Made by a program: the position numbers and the translations under genes. 64,000 nucleotides of DNA from an uncultured Rubrobacteraceae bacterium. GTDB taxonomy: Bacteria; Actinomycetota; Rubrobacteria; Rubrobacterales; Rubrobacteraceae. The notes beneath the pieces are model-generated. The model did no database searches and was not told the DNA's origin. It was given only the letters and a program-made list of their open reading frames with translations. The stretch is taken from the NCBI GenBank assembly GCA_902805975.1, contig CADCUT010000177.1:1-64000 (forward strand), in the 5' to 3' direction. Every line of letters begins with the position of its first letter. The stretch's first letter is position 1. Below are positions 25,713 through 36,026 of the stretch, in pieces.

Positions 25713-25898
25713 ATGGACGGACCCTTCAAACCAGCCGACGTCTGGCCCCTCACAGAGGACCGCGCGGCGTCCGCGGGACGTGAGACGTCCGGCGGGACGG
25801 AGATTCTGGCCGTCGCCGGCCCGGAGCGGGGACCCGAAGGTGCGGCGGTAGGCATGCCGGATCGAGACGACGGGCGCGACCGAGGAGAGGCAGGCTAG
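25713..25898 (+). CDS. Small hypothetical protein between DUF6510 and transketolase
   Basis: 61 residues, ATG two bases after the DUF6510 stop and stop two bases before the transketolase start, with GGAGGCTACTTGAGG upstream. The product (beginning [19 protein letters not shown]) is acidic and rich in Gly, Ala and Asp, with no recognised domain. Tight spacing on both sides supports translation as part of the operon. Low complexity and GC-rich composition leave the possibility that it is only spacer. Confidence 0.4.
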   Translation: MDGPFKPADVWPLTEDRAASAGRETSGGTEILAVAGPERGPEGAAVGMPDRDDGRDRGEAG

Positions 25899-25900
25899 GG

Positions 25901-27928
25901 ATGATGAGCACAGATAAAGCCCTGGTGGACCGGAACACTATCAACGCCATACGCTTTTTGGCCGTGGACGCGGTCCAGAGGGCCGGGTCCGGCCACCCGG
26001 GCACCCCGATGGGCGCGGCCCCCATGGCTTACACGCTGTGGGACCGCTTCCTCAAGCACAACCCGAAGAACCCGGACTGGCCCGACAGGGACCGCTTCGT
26101 CCTCTCCCCCGGCCACGCCTCGACCCTGCTCTACGCGCTGCTCCATCTCTACGGCTATGACCTTTCGCTGGAGGAGCTCAAAAGTTTCCGGCGGTGGGGC
26201 TCCAAGACGCCGGGCCACCCCGAACGCGGGGAGACGCCCGGCGTCGAGATGACGACAGGTCCCCTGGGCCAGGGGCTCGCCCACGCGGTCGGGATGGCGG
26301 TGGCCGAGCGCTGGCTAGCGGAGCACTACAACATCGGCGGGCACGAGATCGTGGACCACTACACCTACGCCATCGTCTCGGACGGGGACATGCAGGAAGG
26401 CGTCTCGGCCGAGGCCGCGAGCATCGCCGCGAGCCTGAAGCTCGGCAAGCTCATCTACCTCTACGACGACAACGACATCCAGCTGACCGGCCCCACGGAG
26501 CCGGGCTTCGCCGAGAAGGTCGCGGGCCGCTTCGGGGTCTACGGCTGGCAGGTCATCGGCCCGGTAGACGGCTTCGACCCCGACGCCGTCGAGAGGGCCA
26601 TAGAGGAGGCCCGGGCCGACGGGGAGCGGCCGTCCCTGATCGTCTGCAAGACCGTCATAGGCTACGGCAGCCCCGAACAGGCGACGAGCAACGTCCACGG
26701 CGAACCTCTGGGCGAGAAAGGCGTGCGCGCGGCCAAGATGGCCCTCGGCTGGCCCGAGGAGCCGGCCTTCTACGTCCCGGAAGACGTGCTGGAGCATGCC
26801 CGGGGCGCGGTCGAGCGCGGCAGGGAGGCGGAGGCTGCCTGGCGGGAACGGATGGACGCCTACCGGCGGGATCACCCCGAGGAGGCGGCCCGCTTCGAGG
26901 CCGAGGTGAGGGGCGAGCTGCCGGAGGGCTGGGACGCGGCGCTCGAAGGGCTCTTCGCCGACGGCAAGCCTGTCGCCACCCGGGCGGCGGGGGGGACGGC
27001 GCTCAACGCGCTCGTCGGCAGGGTCCACGCGCTGACCGGCGGCTCGGCAGACCTCGACACGAGCACCAAGACGACCATCACCGGCTACGGGAATTTCGGC
27101 TGGGGCGAGTACTGCGGGCACAACATGCACTTCGGGGTGCGCGAGCACGCCATGGGCTCCATCGCGGGCGGCATGGCCGTCCACGGCGGGGTAATCCCCT
27201 ACACCGCGACCTTCCTGACCTTCGCCGACTACATGCGCCCCCCGATGCGTCTGGCGGCCCTGATGGGCCTGCGCGTCGTCTACGTCTTTACCCACGACTC
27301 GATCGGTCTCGGCGAGGACGGCCCGACCCACCAGCCCGTAGAGCACCTGCTGGGTCTGCGCGCCGTGCCGAACCTGACCGTCGTTCGGCCGGCCGACGCG
27401 GCTGAAGCCGCCGAGTCCTGGCGCGCCGCCCTGCTCAACGACGCGGGTCCCACGGTCCTCGTCTTTACCCGCCAGAAGCTGCCCGTCCTCGACCGGGACG
27501 TCTACGCCCCGGCCGAAGGGTTGCAGAGGGGGGGCTACGTTCTCTGGGAGAACGGCCCATCGCCCGAGGTGATCCTTCTCGGAACGGGCTCCGAGACGCA
27601 CATAGCCCTCGAAGCGGGCCACAAGCTCGCCGAAGAGGGCGTGAAGGCCAGGGTGGTCTCGCTGCCGAGTTGGGAGCTCTTTGACGGGCAGCCAGAGGAG
27701 TACAGGGAGAGCGTGTTGCCCCGGGCGGTGCGGGCGCGGGTCGCGGTGGAGGCGGCGGCGGTTTTGGGATGGGAGCACTACGTCGGGCTCGACGGCGCGG
27801 TCGTCGGGATGAGGGGCTTCGGGGCGAGCGCGCCGGCGCCCGAGCTCTACGAGCGGTTCGGCATAACGGCCGAACGCGTGGCGGAGGAAGCCCGTTCGCT
27901 GCTGTTAACGACGCCGGCGCGGGGGTAG
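25901..27928 (+). CDS. tkt: Transketolase
   Basis: 675 residues, a full-length transketolase. The thiamine-diphosphate domain opens with [20 protein letters not shown] and carries the GDG motif in [12 protein letters not shown]. The pyrimidine domain has [20 protein letters not shown] with the conserved Glu, and [19 protein letters not shown] follows. The C-terminal domain starts near GYVLWENG. It moves two-carbon units between ketose and aldose phosphates in the non-oxidative pentose phosphate pathway. GAGGAGAGG upstream is a good ribosome binding site. It heads a run of pentose-phosphate genes on the same strand (tal-pgi, gnd, zwf). Confidence 0.95.
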   Translation: MMSTDKALVDRNTINAIRFLAVDAVQRAGSGHPGTPMGAAPMAYTLWDRFLKHNPKNPDWPDRDRFVLSPGHASTLLYALLHLYGYDLSLEELKSFRRWGSKTPGHPERGETPGVEMTTGPLGQGLAHAVGMAVAERWLAEHYNIGGHEIVDHYTYAIVSDGDMQEGVSAEAASIAASLKLGKLIYLYDDNDIQLTGPTEPGFAEKVAGRFGVYGWQVIGPVDGFDPDAVERAIEEARADGERPSLIVCKTVIGYGSPEQATSNVHGEPLGEKGVRAAKMALGWPEEPAFYVPEDVLEHARGAVERGREAEAAWRERMDAYRRDHPEEAARFEAEVRGELPEGWDAALEGLFADGKPVATRAAGGTALNALVGRVHALTGGSADLDTSTKTTITGYGNFGWGEYCGHNMHFGVREHAMGSIAGGMAVHGGVIPYTATFLTFADYMRPPMRLAALMGLRVVYVFTHDSIGLGEDGPTHQPVEHLLGLRAVPNLTVVRPADAAEAAESWRAALLNDAGPTVLVFTRQKLPVLDRDVYAPAEGLQRGGYVLWENGPSPEVILLGTGSETHIALEAGHKLAEEGVKARVVSLPSWELFDGQPEEYRESVLPRAVRARVAVEAAAVLGWEHYVGLDGAVVGMRGFGASAPAPELYERFGITAERVAEEARSLLLTTPARG

Positions 27929-27933
27929 GCGGC

Positions 27934-28557
27934 GTGCGCGCGGACATCGCGCCGGGGGCGGTCTTCCCGGACTACGAGCTCACAGACCACGAGAGGAAGC
28001 GTCGTTCTTTGAGCGGGTTGCAGGGTGGGGACCCCATGATCCTGGTGCTCGCGCGCGGCCACTTCTGCCCCAAGGACCACCAGCAGCACCTGGAGCTCGT
28101 CGAGAACTACCCCAAGATCCACGTCGCCTACACCCGGATAGTGACCATCTCCACCGACAACCTGCCCCAGACCAACGAGTTCAGGGACTCGGTGGGCGCC
28201 CGGTGGACCTTCCTCTCAGATCCGTCGCGCAAGGTGCAGAGGGGCCTCGAGATCCAGGAGTACACCGACCCCTTCCACGACCCCATGATCCCGCACACCC
28301 TCGTTTTGGAGCCGGGCCTGGTGATCCACAGCGTCTACGAGGGCTACTGGTTCTGGGGACGTCCCTCCTTCGAGGAGCTACGCCGGGACCTGCGGGATGT
28401 GACGCGCAAGGCGAGGCCGGACTGGGACCCGCAGGCCCCAGGGCTGCGCGAGAAGTGGGAAGAGAGGAACGCTCCCCTGCTCAAGGCGCTCGCCCAGAAG
28501 AAGCGGGGCGTGGGATCCCCGGTCGGGGGTACGCACAAGACTGAACGGAGGATCTGA
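27934..28557 (+). CDS. Peroxiredoxin-like (AhpC/TSA) protein
   Basis: 207 residues from GTG 27934, five bases after the tkt stop. The thioredoxin-fold domain matches that of the fusion protein at 22513: GAVFPDYELTDHER, Cys45 in LARGHFCPKDHQ at the peroxidatic position, FLSDPSRKVQRGLEIQEY and LEPGLVIHSVYEGYWFWGRP. There is no second domain; the C-terminal tail is charged. It is probably a peroxidase or redox carrier but the family's reaction is not certain. Its stop overlaps the next ATG (TGATG), tying it to the tal-pgi gene. Confidence 0.82.
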   Translation: MRADIAPGAVFPDYELTDHERKRRSLSGLQGGDPMILVLARGHFCPKDHQQHLELVENYPKIHVAYTRIVTISTDNLPQTNEFRDSVGARWTFLSDPSRKVQRGLEIQEYTDPFHDPMIPHTLVLEPGLVIHSVYEGYWFWGRPSFEELRRDLRDVTRKARPDWDPQAPGLREKWEERNAPLLKALAQKKRGVGSPVGGTHKTERRI

Positions 28558-31382
28558 TGCAGCGCACAAAGACGAGGGTTCACGAGGTGGCCGGGCTGGG
28601 GCAGGCGATCTGGCTGGACTACATCCGCCGGGCCTTTATCCGGGGCGGCGAGATGGAGCGGACGCTGGAGGACGGTGTTCGGGGGGTGACGTCTAACCCC
28701 ACGATCTTCGAGAAGGCCATCGCCGGCAGCGCCGACTACGACGACGACCTGAGAAGGCTGGTGGGCGAGGGCGCCTCGGTCGGCGAGATCTACGAGTCGC
28801 TCGTCCTGGACGATATCGGACGGACGGCCGACCTGCTCCTCCCGCTCTACGAGTCCACGCGCGGCGGGGACGGCTACGTGAGCCTGGAGGTCAGCCCCAC
28901 GCTCGCCCGCGACACGGAGGGTACGGTCGCCGAGGGGCGGCGGCTCTTCGCGGCGCTCGGAAGGCCGAACGTCATGATCAAGGTTCCCGCCACGCCCGAG
29001 GGGCTGCCGGCGATCACGGCCCTCCTCGGAGAGGGCATCAACGTGAACGTCACCCTCCTCTTCTCCCTCGCCCACTACGAGGCCGTCGCCGGGGCTTACC
29101 TGGCCGGCATCGAGAGGCTGGCCGCGCCGGGCGGCGGCCTGGGCGGCGTCGCCTCCGTCGCCTCGTTCTTCATCAGCCGGGTCGACGCGGCGGTGGACAG
29201 GGAGTTGGAGGCGCGCGGACACCCGGGGCTTGTTGGCCGGGCGGCGGTGGCGAACGCCCGCGCCGCCTACGCCCGCTTCCGCGAGGTCTTCTCGGGGCCC
29301 CGGTGGGATGCCCTGGCCTCCAGGCGCGCGAGGCTGCAGCGCCCGCTGTGGGCGAGCACCGGCGTCAAGAACCCGGCCTATCCCGACACCCTGTACGTCG
29401 ACGCCCTGATCGGGCCGGACACCGTGAACACGGTCCCGCTCGCCACCCTCCAGGCCCTCCTGGACCACGGCAACGCCGCACCGACGGTCGAGCCCGGCGT
29501 GGACGAGGCCCGCGCCGACCTCGAACGCCTCGCCGAGGCCGGCGTGGACCTCGACGCCGTCACCCAGAAACTCCAGGAGGACGGCCTGGCCTCCTTCGAG
29601 AAGTCCTTCGAGTCGCTCATGTCGAGCATCGGGGAGAAGCGGGAGCGGCTGCGGGCGCGCCGCCGCCGGGACACGGCGAGCTTCGGCTCGATGACCCGGC
29701 CCTCGGGGCCGGCCCTGGGCCTGGAGAGCGCCGTGGACCGGGCGCTCGCGGAGATGCGGGACAAAGGGGTCGTCGGGCGCATGTGGACCCACGACCACAC
29801 CCTCTGGAGCCCGGACCCGGATGAGGTCTCCAATCGCCTCGGCTGGCTGCACAGCCCGGAGAACACGGTCGAGGCGCTTCCGGAGATAGACCGTCTCGTC
29901 GAGGCGGTCCGGGAGAGCGGTTACACCGACGCCCTGCTCCTCGGCATGGGCGGATCGAGCCTCGCCCCCGAGGTCTTCGCCCGCGCCTTCGGCGTGGCCG
30001 ACGGATACCTGGACCTCGCGGTCCTCGACAGCACCGACCCGGACGCGGTCCTGGAGAAGACGGAAGGACTCGACCCCACAAAGACGCTCTTTATCGTCTC
30101 GACAAAGTCCGGCGGGACGGTCGAGACCTTCTCGTTCTTCAAGCACTTCTACAACCGGGTCGTGGAGGCGGTGGGCCGGGAGGAGGCCGGGAGCCACTTT
30201 ATCGCGATCACGGACCCCGGCAGCGCCCTTGCGGAGACGGCGGAGGAGTACGGGTTCCGGGCGACGTTCTCCAACGACCCGGAGATCGGGGGCCGTTACT
30301 CGGCCCTCTCGCTTTTCGGGATCGTGCCGGCGGCCCTGCTCGGGGTGGACGTGGTGCGGCTGTTGGACCGGGCCTCGACGATGACCTTTAACTGCGACGG
30401 CTGCAACTCCCCCGTCGAGGGCGACAACGCGGGTGCCTGGCTCGGGGCGATCATGGGCGTGATGGCGAACGCCGGGCGGGACAAGCTCACCCTGCTGACA
30501 GAGCCCTCGGTGGAGGCCTTCGGGCCCTGGGCCGAGCAGCTCATCGCCGAGAGCACCGGCAAGAACGGCAAGGGCATCCTGCCCGTCGCCGGCGAGACCG
30601 TCGGACCTCCCGATGTCTACGGTGACGACAGGCTCTTCGTCTACATCGGGCTCGCCGAAGAGGACGGCAGCGAGCTGTGCGCGGCGGCCGGGGCGCTGCG
30701 GGCCGCGGGCCGTCCGGTCGTCATGATCCGCCTGGACGACCTCTACGACCTGGGCGGCGAGTTCTTCCGCTGGGAGGTGGCGACCGCGATCGCCGGAAGG
30801 TCTCTGGGCATCAACCCGTTCGACCAGCCAAACGTCGAGGCCGCCAAGGCCCTCGCCCGCCGCATGGTCGAGGAGTACCGGCAGCGGGGCACGCTCCCCG
30901 GGCTCGAAGCCACGGTCGAGACGGACGGCGTCGTCGCCTACGCCCCTGAGGCCGCCGGGAGCGTCGGGGAGGCGTTCGAGAAGTTCCTGGCGACGGCGAG
31001 GCCCGGCGACTACGTTGCCCTGCAGGCATACGTCGAGCCGTCTGAAGAGACGACGGCCGCGTTGCGGGCGCTGCGTATCAGGCTGCGCCACCGGCTGAAG
31101 CTGGCGACGACCGTCGGGTACGGGCCGCGTTTCTTGCACTCGACCGGCCAGCTCCACAAGGGCGACGGCGGGAACGGTTTGTTTGTCCAGATCACGGCCG
31201 ACGACGGGCGGGATGCGCCCATCCCGGAGACGGCTGGCTCTGGGGAGTCGGTCCTCTCCTTCGGGGTATTGAAGGAGGCGCAGGCCCTCGGGGACCGGCA
31301 GGCGCTCCTGGACGCGGGCAGGCGCGTGATCCGTCTCCACTACCACTCCAATCTTGCCGGCGGCCTGGAGAACCTGGCGTGA
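28557..31382 (+). CDS. tal-pgi: Transaldolase/glucose-6-phosphate isomerase fusion
   Basis: 941 residues. Residues 1-375 are a transaldolase barrel: GQAIWLDYIRR, VTSNPTIFEKAI and the Schiff-base Lys142 in MIKVPATPEG, then LWASTGVKNPAYPDTLY. Residues about 390-930 are a phosphoglucose isomerase: LGMGGSSLAPEVFA, STKSGGTVETFSF, and late segments LLTEPSVEAFGPWAEQL and HSTGQLHKGDGGNG. The fusion joins the link between sedoheptulose/fructose phosphates and glucose 6-phosphate in one chain, so carbon leaving the pentose cycle can re-enter Zwf. Such fusions occur in several bacterial lineages, including Rubrobacter relatives. It overlaps genes on both sides. Confidence 0.95.
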   Translation: MQRTKTRVHEVAGLGQAIWLDYIRRAFIRGGEMERTLEDGVRGVTSNPTIFEKAIAGSADYDDDLRRLVGEGASVGEIYESLVLDDIGRTADLLLPLYESTRGGDGYVSLEVSPTLARDTEGTVAEGRRLFAALGRPNVMIKVPATPEGLPAITALLGEGINVNVTLLFSLAHYEAVAGAYLAGIERLAAPGGGLGGVASVASFFISRVDAAVDRELEARGHPGLVGRAAVANARAAYARFREVFSGPRWDALASRRARLQRPLWASTGVKNPAYPDTLYVDALIGPDTVNTVPLATLQALLDHGNAAPTVEPGVDEARADLERLAEAGVDLDAVTQKLQEDGLASFEKSFESLMSSIGEKRERLRARRRRDTASFGSMTRPSGPALGLESAVDRALAEMRDKGVVGRMWTHDHTLWSPDPDEVSNRLGWLHSPENTVEALPEIDRLVEAVRESGYTDALLLGMGGSSLAPEVFARAFGVADGYLDLAVLDSTDPDAVLEKTEGLDPTKTLFIVSTKSGGTVETFSFFKHFYNRVVEAVGREEAGSHFIAITDPGSALAETAEEYGFRATFSNDPEIGGRYSALSLFGIVPAALLGVDVVRLLDRASTMTFNCDGCNSPVEGDNAGAWLGAIMGVMANAGRDKLTLLTEPSVEAFGPWAEQLIAESTGKNGKGILPVAGETVGPPDVYGDDRLFVYIGLAEEDGSELCAAAGALRAAGRPVVMIRLDDLYDLGGEFFRWEVATAIAGRSLGINPFDQPNVEAAKALARRMVEEYRQRGTLPGLEATVETDGVVAYAPEAAGSVGEAFEKFLATARPGDYVALQAYVEPSEETTAALRALRIRLRHRLKLATTVGYGPRFLHSTGQLHKGDGGNGLFVQITADDGRDAPIPETAGSGESVLSFGVLKEAQALGDRQALLDAGRRVIRLHYHSNLAGGLENLA

Positions 31383-32152
31383 TCCGGGCCGTGATCTTCG
31401 ACCTCGACGGCACGCTGGTCGAGACGGAGGAGCTAAAGGCGCTCTCCTACGCCCGCGCCGCCAGGGAACTCCGCCCGGATGTGCGCGAAGCGGACGTCGT
31501 AGACGGCTTCAAGGACCTGGTCGGCCGCCCGCGCCGGGAGGTCGCGACGGCGCTCGTCGAACGCTTCGGGCTCGAAGATGCGGCCCGCAGGAGGATGGCG
31601 GAGTTCGGGGTGGAGACGCCGTGGCAGGCTTACGTGCGGGTCAGGTTGCTCGTCTACGAGCGCCTGCTGGCCGACCCCGACCTTATCGAGAACCACCGCT
31701 ATCCGCACAACGTGGCGCTGCTGCGCGAGGTCAGACGCCTGGGTTACCCGACGGGCCTCGCCACTATGTCCCATCGCGAGCAGGCGCGGCGCGTGCTCGG
31801 CATCCTCGGGCTCGGGGACGCGTTCGACGTGGTGGCGACCCGCGACGACGTCGAGCACGGCAAGCCGGACCCGGAGATAGACCTGCTCGTCGCGCGCGGG
31901 CTCGGGGTGGGACCGGGGGAGTGCCTGATCCTCGAGGACTCCCCAGCCGGCGTGGCCGCGGGTCTCGCGGCCGGCATGGAGGTCATCGCCGTCACCACGG
32001 TCCTCACCCGCCAGAAGTTCCGGGACACGAGCCTCCTGAGCCGCTGCCGGGTCGTGTACGACCCGCGGGACCTGCCGGTCGTGGTGCGGCGCGTGATCTC
32101 GGACTACGGCAAAGCGCCCGGGAAAAGGTCCCCCGCCACGAATCGGGCGTAG
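31379..32152 (+). CDS. HAD-family phosphatase (beta-phosphoglucomutase-like)
   Basis: 257 residues from a GTG overlapping the tal-pgi stop (GTGA). HAD motif I is IFDLDGTLVETEE, motif II lies in GLATMSHREQARRVLG, motif III is the Lys in GKPDPEIDLLVARGLG, and motif IV is CLILEDSPAGVAAGLAAGM. A helical cap lies between residues 15 and 100. This is the subclass I pattern shared by beta-phosphoglucomutases and sugar-phosphate phosphatases. The operon suggests a sugar phosphate substrate, perhaps a damaged or surplus pentose-phosphate intermediate, but the sequence does not settle it. Confidence 0.85.
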   Translation: MIRAVIFDLDGTLVETEELKALSYARAARELRPDVREADVVDGFKDLVGRPRREVATALVERFGLEDAARRRMAEFGVETPWQAYVRVRLLVYERLLADPDLIENHRYPHNVALLREVRRLGYPTGLATMSHREQARRVLGILGLGDAFDVVATRDDVEHGKPDPEIDLLVARGLGVGPGECLILEDSPAGVAAGLAAGMEVIAVTTVLTRQKFRDTSLLSRCRVVYDPRDLPVVVRRVISDYGKAPGKRSPATNRA

Positions 32153-32185
32153 GGGTTTGGACCACACGAGGAAGAGGAGGATCGT

Positions 32186-33094
32186 ATGGAACTCGCGATG
32201 ATCGGGCTCGGCAAGATGGGCGGCAACATGGCGCGGCGACTGATGGGCGGCGGCCACACGGTGGTCGCCTGGGCCCGCAAACCCGAGGCGGTGAACGCGC
32301 TGGTCACCGAGGGAGCCGTCGGCGCCGAGTCCCTGGAGGACGTCGTGAAGAAGCTCTCCGCCCCGCGCGTGGCCTGGGTGATGGTCCCCTCCGGCGGCCC
32401 GACGGAGAGCACGGTCGAGAGGCTCGCGGGCCTGCTCGAAGAGGGCGACACGGTCGTGGACGGCGGAAACAGCAACTACCACGACACCGTCCGGCGGGGT
32501 GCAATGCTCGCCGAACGGGGCATCAACTACGTGGACGTCGGGACCAGCGGCGGCGTCTGGGGCCTCGCCGAAGGCTACTCCATGATGGTCGGCGGCGAGG
32601 CCGGGGCGGTCGAGGGGCTAAAGCCCGCCCTTGAGACCCTCGCCCCGGCGGCGGACAGGGGCTGGGGGCACGTCGGTCCTTCGGGATCCGGCCACTTCGT
32701 CAAGATGGTCCACAACGGCATCGAGTACGGCATGATGCAGGCCTATGCCGAGGGGTTCGCGCTCATGCGGCGCAAGGAGGAGTTCGGGCTTGACCTGCAC
32801 CAGATCTCCGAGATCTGGCGCGACGGCAGCGTGGTCCGCTCCTGGCTTTTGGACCTTACGGCCCGCGCCCTCTCCGAAGGCGCCGACCTCGAAGGCCTCG
32901 CCCCATACGTCCAGGATTCGGGCGAGGGCCGCTGGACGGTCGTCGAGGCCATAGAGCTCGGCGTCGCCGTGCCGGTCATCACCACGGCCCTCGAACAGCG
33001 CTTCTCCTCCCGCGAGGCCGACAACTACGCCAACAAGCTCCTGAACGCGATGCGCAACCAGTTCGGCGGCCACGAGCTCCAGCGCAAGGCGTGA
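32186..33094 (+). CDS. gnd: 6-phosphogluconate dehydrogenase, short form
   Basis: 302 residues, preceded by GAGGAAGAGGAGG. The N-terminal Rossmann fold has [15 protein letters not shown] and WARKPEA; catalytic residues include Lys173 in [16 protein letters not shown], and SGGVWGL is the substrate-binding loop. At about 300 residues it is the short tetramer-type enzyme, lacking the long C-terminal extension of the 470-residue form. It oxidatively decarboxylates 6-phosphogluconate to ribulose 5-phosphate, making NAD(P)H. Asn-Arg-Lys-type residues after strand 2 hint at NADP, but short forms are often NAD-linked. The stop overlaps the zwf start. Confidence 0.93.
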   Translation: MELAMIGLGKMGGNMARRLMGGGHTVVAWARKPEAVNALVTEGAVGAESLEDVVKKLSAPRVAWVMVPSGGPTESTVERLAGLLEEGDTVVDGGNSNYHDTVRRGAMLAERGINYVDVGTSGGVWGLAEGYSMMVGGEAGAVEGLKPALETLAPAADRGWGHVGPSGSGHFVKMVHNGIEYGMMQAYAEGFALMRRKEEFGLDLHQISEIWRDGSVVRSWLLDLTARALSEGADLEGLAPYVQDSGEGRWTVVEAIELGVAVPVITTALEQRFSSREADNYANKLLNAMRNQFGGHELQRKA

Positions 33095-34611
33095 GCGTGG
33101 ACGGAGCACGAACCACAAGCTGCGGCCGGCCGACCACCATCGTCATCTTTGGCGCCTCGGGCGACCTGACGAAGCGCAAGCTGGTCCCGGCCCTCTACAA
33201 CTTGCACGTCAAAGGACGTCTGCCGGAGGGCACTCGCATCGTCGGCTACGCCCGCCGCTCCTACGACGGCGAACAATTCCGGGGCCTGATGCGTGAGGGG
33301 ACCGAAGAGTTCTCATCGGCGACCTTCGAGGAGGGAGTTTGGGAGGAGTTCGAGGCGAACCTCTACTACGCGCGCGGCGACCTCTCGGCGCCCGGGGATT
33401 TCGGGCGGTTGCGGGGTACGCTGGAAGAACTGGAAGGGGGTCCGTCCGACCGGCTCTACTACCTGGCGACGGCCCCGGATCTCTACGCGGCCATCATCGA
33501 GAACCTGGGAGGGGCCGGGATGGCCGGGGAGGAGGAAGGTCACAGGCGGGTCGTGGTCGAGAAGCCTTTTGGGCGGGACCTGGCCTCGGCCCTGGATCTC
33601 GACCGCGGGATCGGGGCGGTCTTCGGCGAGGAGCAGGTCTTCAGGATCGACCACTACCTGGGCAAGGAGACGGCCCAGAACGTCCTGTTTTTCCGGTTCG
33701 CCAACACCCTTTTCGAGCCGGTCTGGAACCGGACCTACGTGGACTCCGTCCAGATCACGGTCGCGGAGTCGGTCGGCGTCGGCCACCGCGCGGGCTACTA
33801 CGACAACGCCAGCGTGCTCCGCGATATGTTCCAGAACCACCTCCTCCAGCTCCTGGCGCTGGTGGCTATGGAGCCCCCGGCCTCCTTCTCCGCGACGTTC
33901 TTGCGCGACGAGACGGCGAAGGTCTTAGCCTCCGTCAGGCCCGTCGAGGGCGCAGCGGTAAAGACCGCAACGGTGCGGGGGCAGTACGAGGGCTACCGCG
34001 AGGAGGCCGGCGTGGCCGAGGGCTCGGGGACGGCGACCTACGGGGCCATAGAGCTCTACCTGGACAACTGGCGCTGGCAGGGGGTGCCCTTCTACCTGAG
34101 AAGCGGGAAGGCGCTCGCCGAGAAGTCCTCCGAGATCGTCATCCGGTTCAAGAGCCTGCCGCACTCGATGTTTTCCCGGTCAGACGGCGCGGGGGTTGGC
34201 CCGAACGTGCTGGGTCTCTGCCTCCAGCCCGACGAAGGCGTGCACCTGCGGTTCGAGGCGAAGGTGCCGGGCGACGTCTCCCGGATGCGTCCCGTGGACA
34301 TGACGTTCCATTACGCTGACGCCTTCGGCGAGGACGCCATCCCCGACGCCTACGAGCGGCTGCTCCTCGACGCGGTAGGCGGGGACGCGGCGCTCTTTAT
34401 CCGCTCGGACGCCATCGGGCTCTCGTGGCGCCTGATCGACCCCATCCTGAAAGCCTGGGAGAACGACGAAGTCCCGCTCTCGACCTACGCCCCGGGGACC
34501 TGGGGGCCCGAAGAGGCCGAACAACTCCTGGCCCGGGATGGGCGCGCCTGGCTGCGCTCCTGCGGGGGCCACGAAAGGTCGCGGGTCGAGGCGGCGCAAG
34601 GGACAGGATAA
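33091..34611 (+). CDS. zwf: Glucose-6-phosphate 1-dehydrogenase
   Basis: 506 residues from a GTG overlapping the gnd stop (GTGA). The nucleotide-binding motif is [19 protein letters not shown], and the active-site signature RIDHYLGKE lies near residue 186. Later blocks [31 protein letters not shown] and YLRSGKAL are all typical. It catalyses the first oxidative step of the pentose phosphate pathway, making NADPH and 6-phosphogluconolactone. No 6-phosphogluconolactonase gene is seen in the window, so that step is either encoded elsewhere or spontaneous. It closes the overlapped gnd-zwf pair. Confidence 0.96.
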   Translation: MSVDGARTTSCGRPTTIVIFGASGDLTKRKLVPALYNLHVKGRLPEGTRIVGYARRSYDGEQFRGLMREGTEEFSSATFEEGVWEEFEANLYYARGDLSAPGDFGRLRGTLEELEGGPSDRLYYLATAPDLYAAIIENLGGAGMAGEEEGHRRVVVEKPFGRDLASALDLDRGIGAVFGEEQVFRIDHYLGKETAQNVLFFRFANTLFEPVWNRTYVDSVQITVAESVGVGHRAGYYDNASVLRDMFQNHLLQLLALVAMEPPASFSATFLRDETAKVLASVRPVEGAAVKTATVRGQYEGYREEAGVAEGSGTATYGAIELYLDNWRWQGVPFYLRSGKALAEKSSEIVIRFKSLPHSMFSRSDGAGVGPNVLGLCLQPDEGVHLRFEAKVPGDVSRMRPVDMTFHYADAFGEDAIPDAYERLLLDAVGGDAALFIRSDAIGLSWRLIDPILKAWENDEVPLSTYAPGTWGPEEAEQLLARDGRAWLRSCGGHERSRVEAAQGTG

Positions 34612-34633
34612 CCAACGGAGAGGAGGCGGGATC

Positions 34634-36022
34634 ATGGACCCGACCACACACTACGACGCCGTCGTCATAGGCTCGGGGCAGGCCGGGGGGCCGCTGGCCG
34701 GGGCCCTCGCGGGTTCGGGGCGCCGGACGGCGCTCGTCGAGCGCGAGCACGTCGGCGGCACCTGCGTCAACGAGGGCTGTACCCCGACCAAGACGATGGT
34801 CCAGAGCGCCAGGGTCGCCCACCTGGCCCGCCGCGCCGCCGACTACGGCGTCCTTACCGGCCCCGTAAACGTGAACATGGAGAAGGTCCGCCGCCGCAAG
34901 CGCGCCATCGTGGACGCCTTTCGCGGCGGCAGCGAGCGGCGCATCGAGCGGACCGAGGGGCTCGACCTGATCGAGGGCGACGCCCGATTCACGGGCCCGA
35001 AGGAGCTCGAGATAGACCTCAAGGGCGGCGGGACGCACAGGCTCTTCGCCAACGCCGTCTTCATCAACGTCGGGGCGCGGCCGGCCGACCCCCCGATAGA
35101 AGGCCTCGCCTCCGTGCCACACCTGGACTCGACCTCGATCATGGAGCTCGACGAGGTCCCCGAGCGACTGCTGGTCCTCGGTGGCGGCTACGTGGGGCTG
35201 GAGTTCGCCCAGATGTTCCGGCGCTTCGGCTCGGAGGTCACGGTCGTCCAGCGGGGAGGCCAGCTCGTCCCGCGCGAAGACGCCGACGTCGGGGAGGCGG
35301 TGGCGGAGATCTTGCGCGGCGAAGGCCTCGAGGTGCTGCTCCAGGCCGACGCGCTGGCGGTGGAGTCCACGACGGACGGCCTCAGGTTGAAGGTCCGCAC
35401 GCCGGAGGGCGAGCGCGAGTTGGAAGGCTCGCACCTGCTCGTGGCCGCCGGCCGGCCGCCGAACACCGACACGCTGGGCCTCCCCGCGGCCGGCATCGAG
35501 ACGGACAAGCGGGGCTTCGTCAAGGTCAACGAGAGGCTGGAGACCAACGTCGGGGGCGTCTACGCTCTGGGCGACGTCAAGGGCGGGCCGGCGTTCACCC
35601 ACGTCTCCTACGACGACTTCAGGGTCATAAGGACCAACCTGATCGAGGGCGGTGACGCGACCATCGCCGGCCGGATGGTGCCTTACACGATGTTTATCGA
35701 CCCGCAGCTGGGAAGGGTGGGCCTGAGCGAGGGGGAGGCCGAGAGGCAGGGCCTGAACTTCAAGGTCGCCAGGATACCGATGACGCACGTGGCGCGGGCC
35801 CTTGAGAACGACGAGACGCGCGGCTTCATGAAGGCCGTGGTGGACGCCGAGACGGGTCTGATCCTCGGCGCGACCATACTCGGGATCGAGGGCGGCGAGA
35901 TCATGGGCGTCCTCCAGATGGCGATGATGGGCAACGTCCCCTACACCGCCATCCGCGACGGCATCTTCGCCCACCCAACCCTTACGGAGTCCCTGAACAA
36001 CCTTTTCGCGACGGTCCCCTAG
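34634..36022 (+). CDS. Pyridine nucleotide-disulfide oxidoreductase (mercuric reductase/Lpd-like)
   Basis: 462 residues from ATG 34634 with GGAGAGGAGG upstream. The FAD motif is [13 protein letters not shown], and the redox disulfide is Cys44/Cys49 in [13 protein letters not shown]. The NAD motif is [16 protein letters not shown], the second FAD contact is [10 protein letters not shown], and the dimer-interface His/Glu pair is in [15 protein letters not shown]. Residues after the disulfide ([19 protein letters not shown]) match a group usually annotated as mercuric reductase-like, but the C-terminal vicinal Cys pair of true MerA is absent. It is more likely a general NAD(P)H-dependent disulfide or quinone reductase. 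It follows zwf, which fits an NADPH consumer. Confidence 0.87.
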   Translation: MDPTTHYDAVVIGSGQAGGPLAGALAGSGRRTALVEREHVGGTCVNEGCTPTKTMVQSARVAHLARRAADYGVLTGPVNVNMEKVRRRKRAIVDAFRGGSERRIERTEGLDLIEGDARFTGPKELEIDLKGGGTHRLFANAVFINVGARPADPPIEGLASVPHLDSTSIMELDEVPERLLVLGGGYVGLEFAQMFRRFGSEVTVVQRGGQLVPREDADVGEAVAEILRGEGLEVLLQADALAVESTTDGLRLKVRTPEGERELEGSHLLVAAGRPPNTDTLGLPAAGIETDKRGFVKVNERLETNVGGVYALGDVKGGPAFTHVSYDDFRVIRTNLIEGGDATIAGRMVPYTMFIDPQLGRVGLSEGEAERQGLNFKVARIPMTHVARALENDETRGFMKAVVDAETGLILGATILGIEGGEIMGVLQMAMMGNVPYTAIRDGIFAHPTLTESLNNLFATVP

Positions 36023-36026
36023 CGGT

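Noticed and set aside
28344-31346. A 1000-codon open frame on the minus strand opposite the tal-pgi gene
   Set aside because: It lies wholly across plus-strand genes with strong family motifs and has no recognisable domain; long antisense frames are expected at this GC content.
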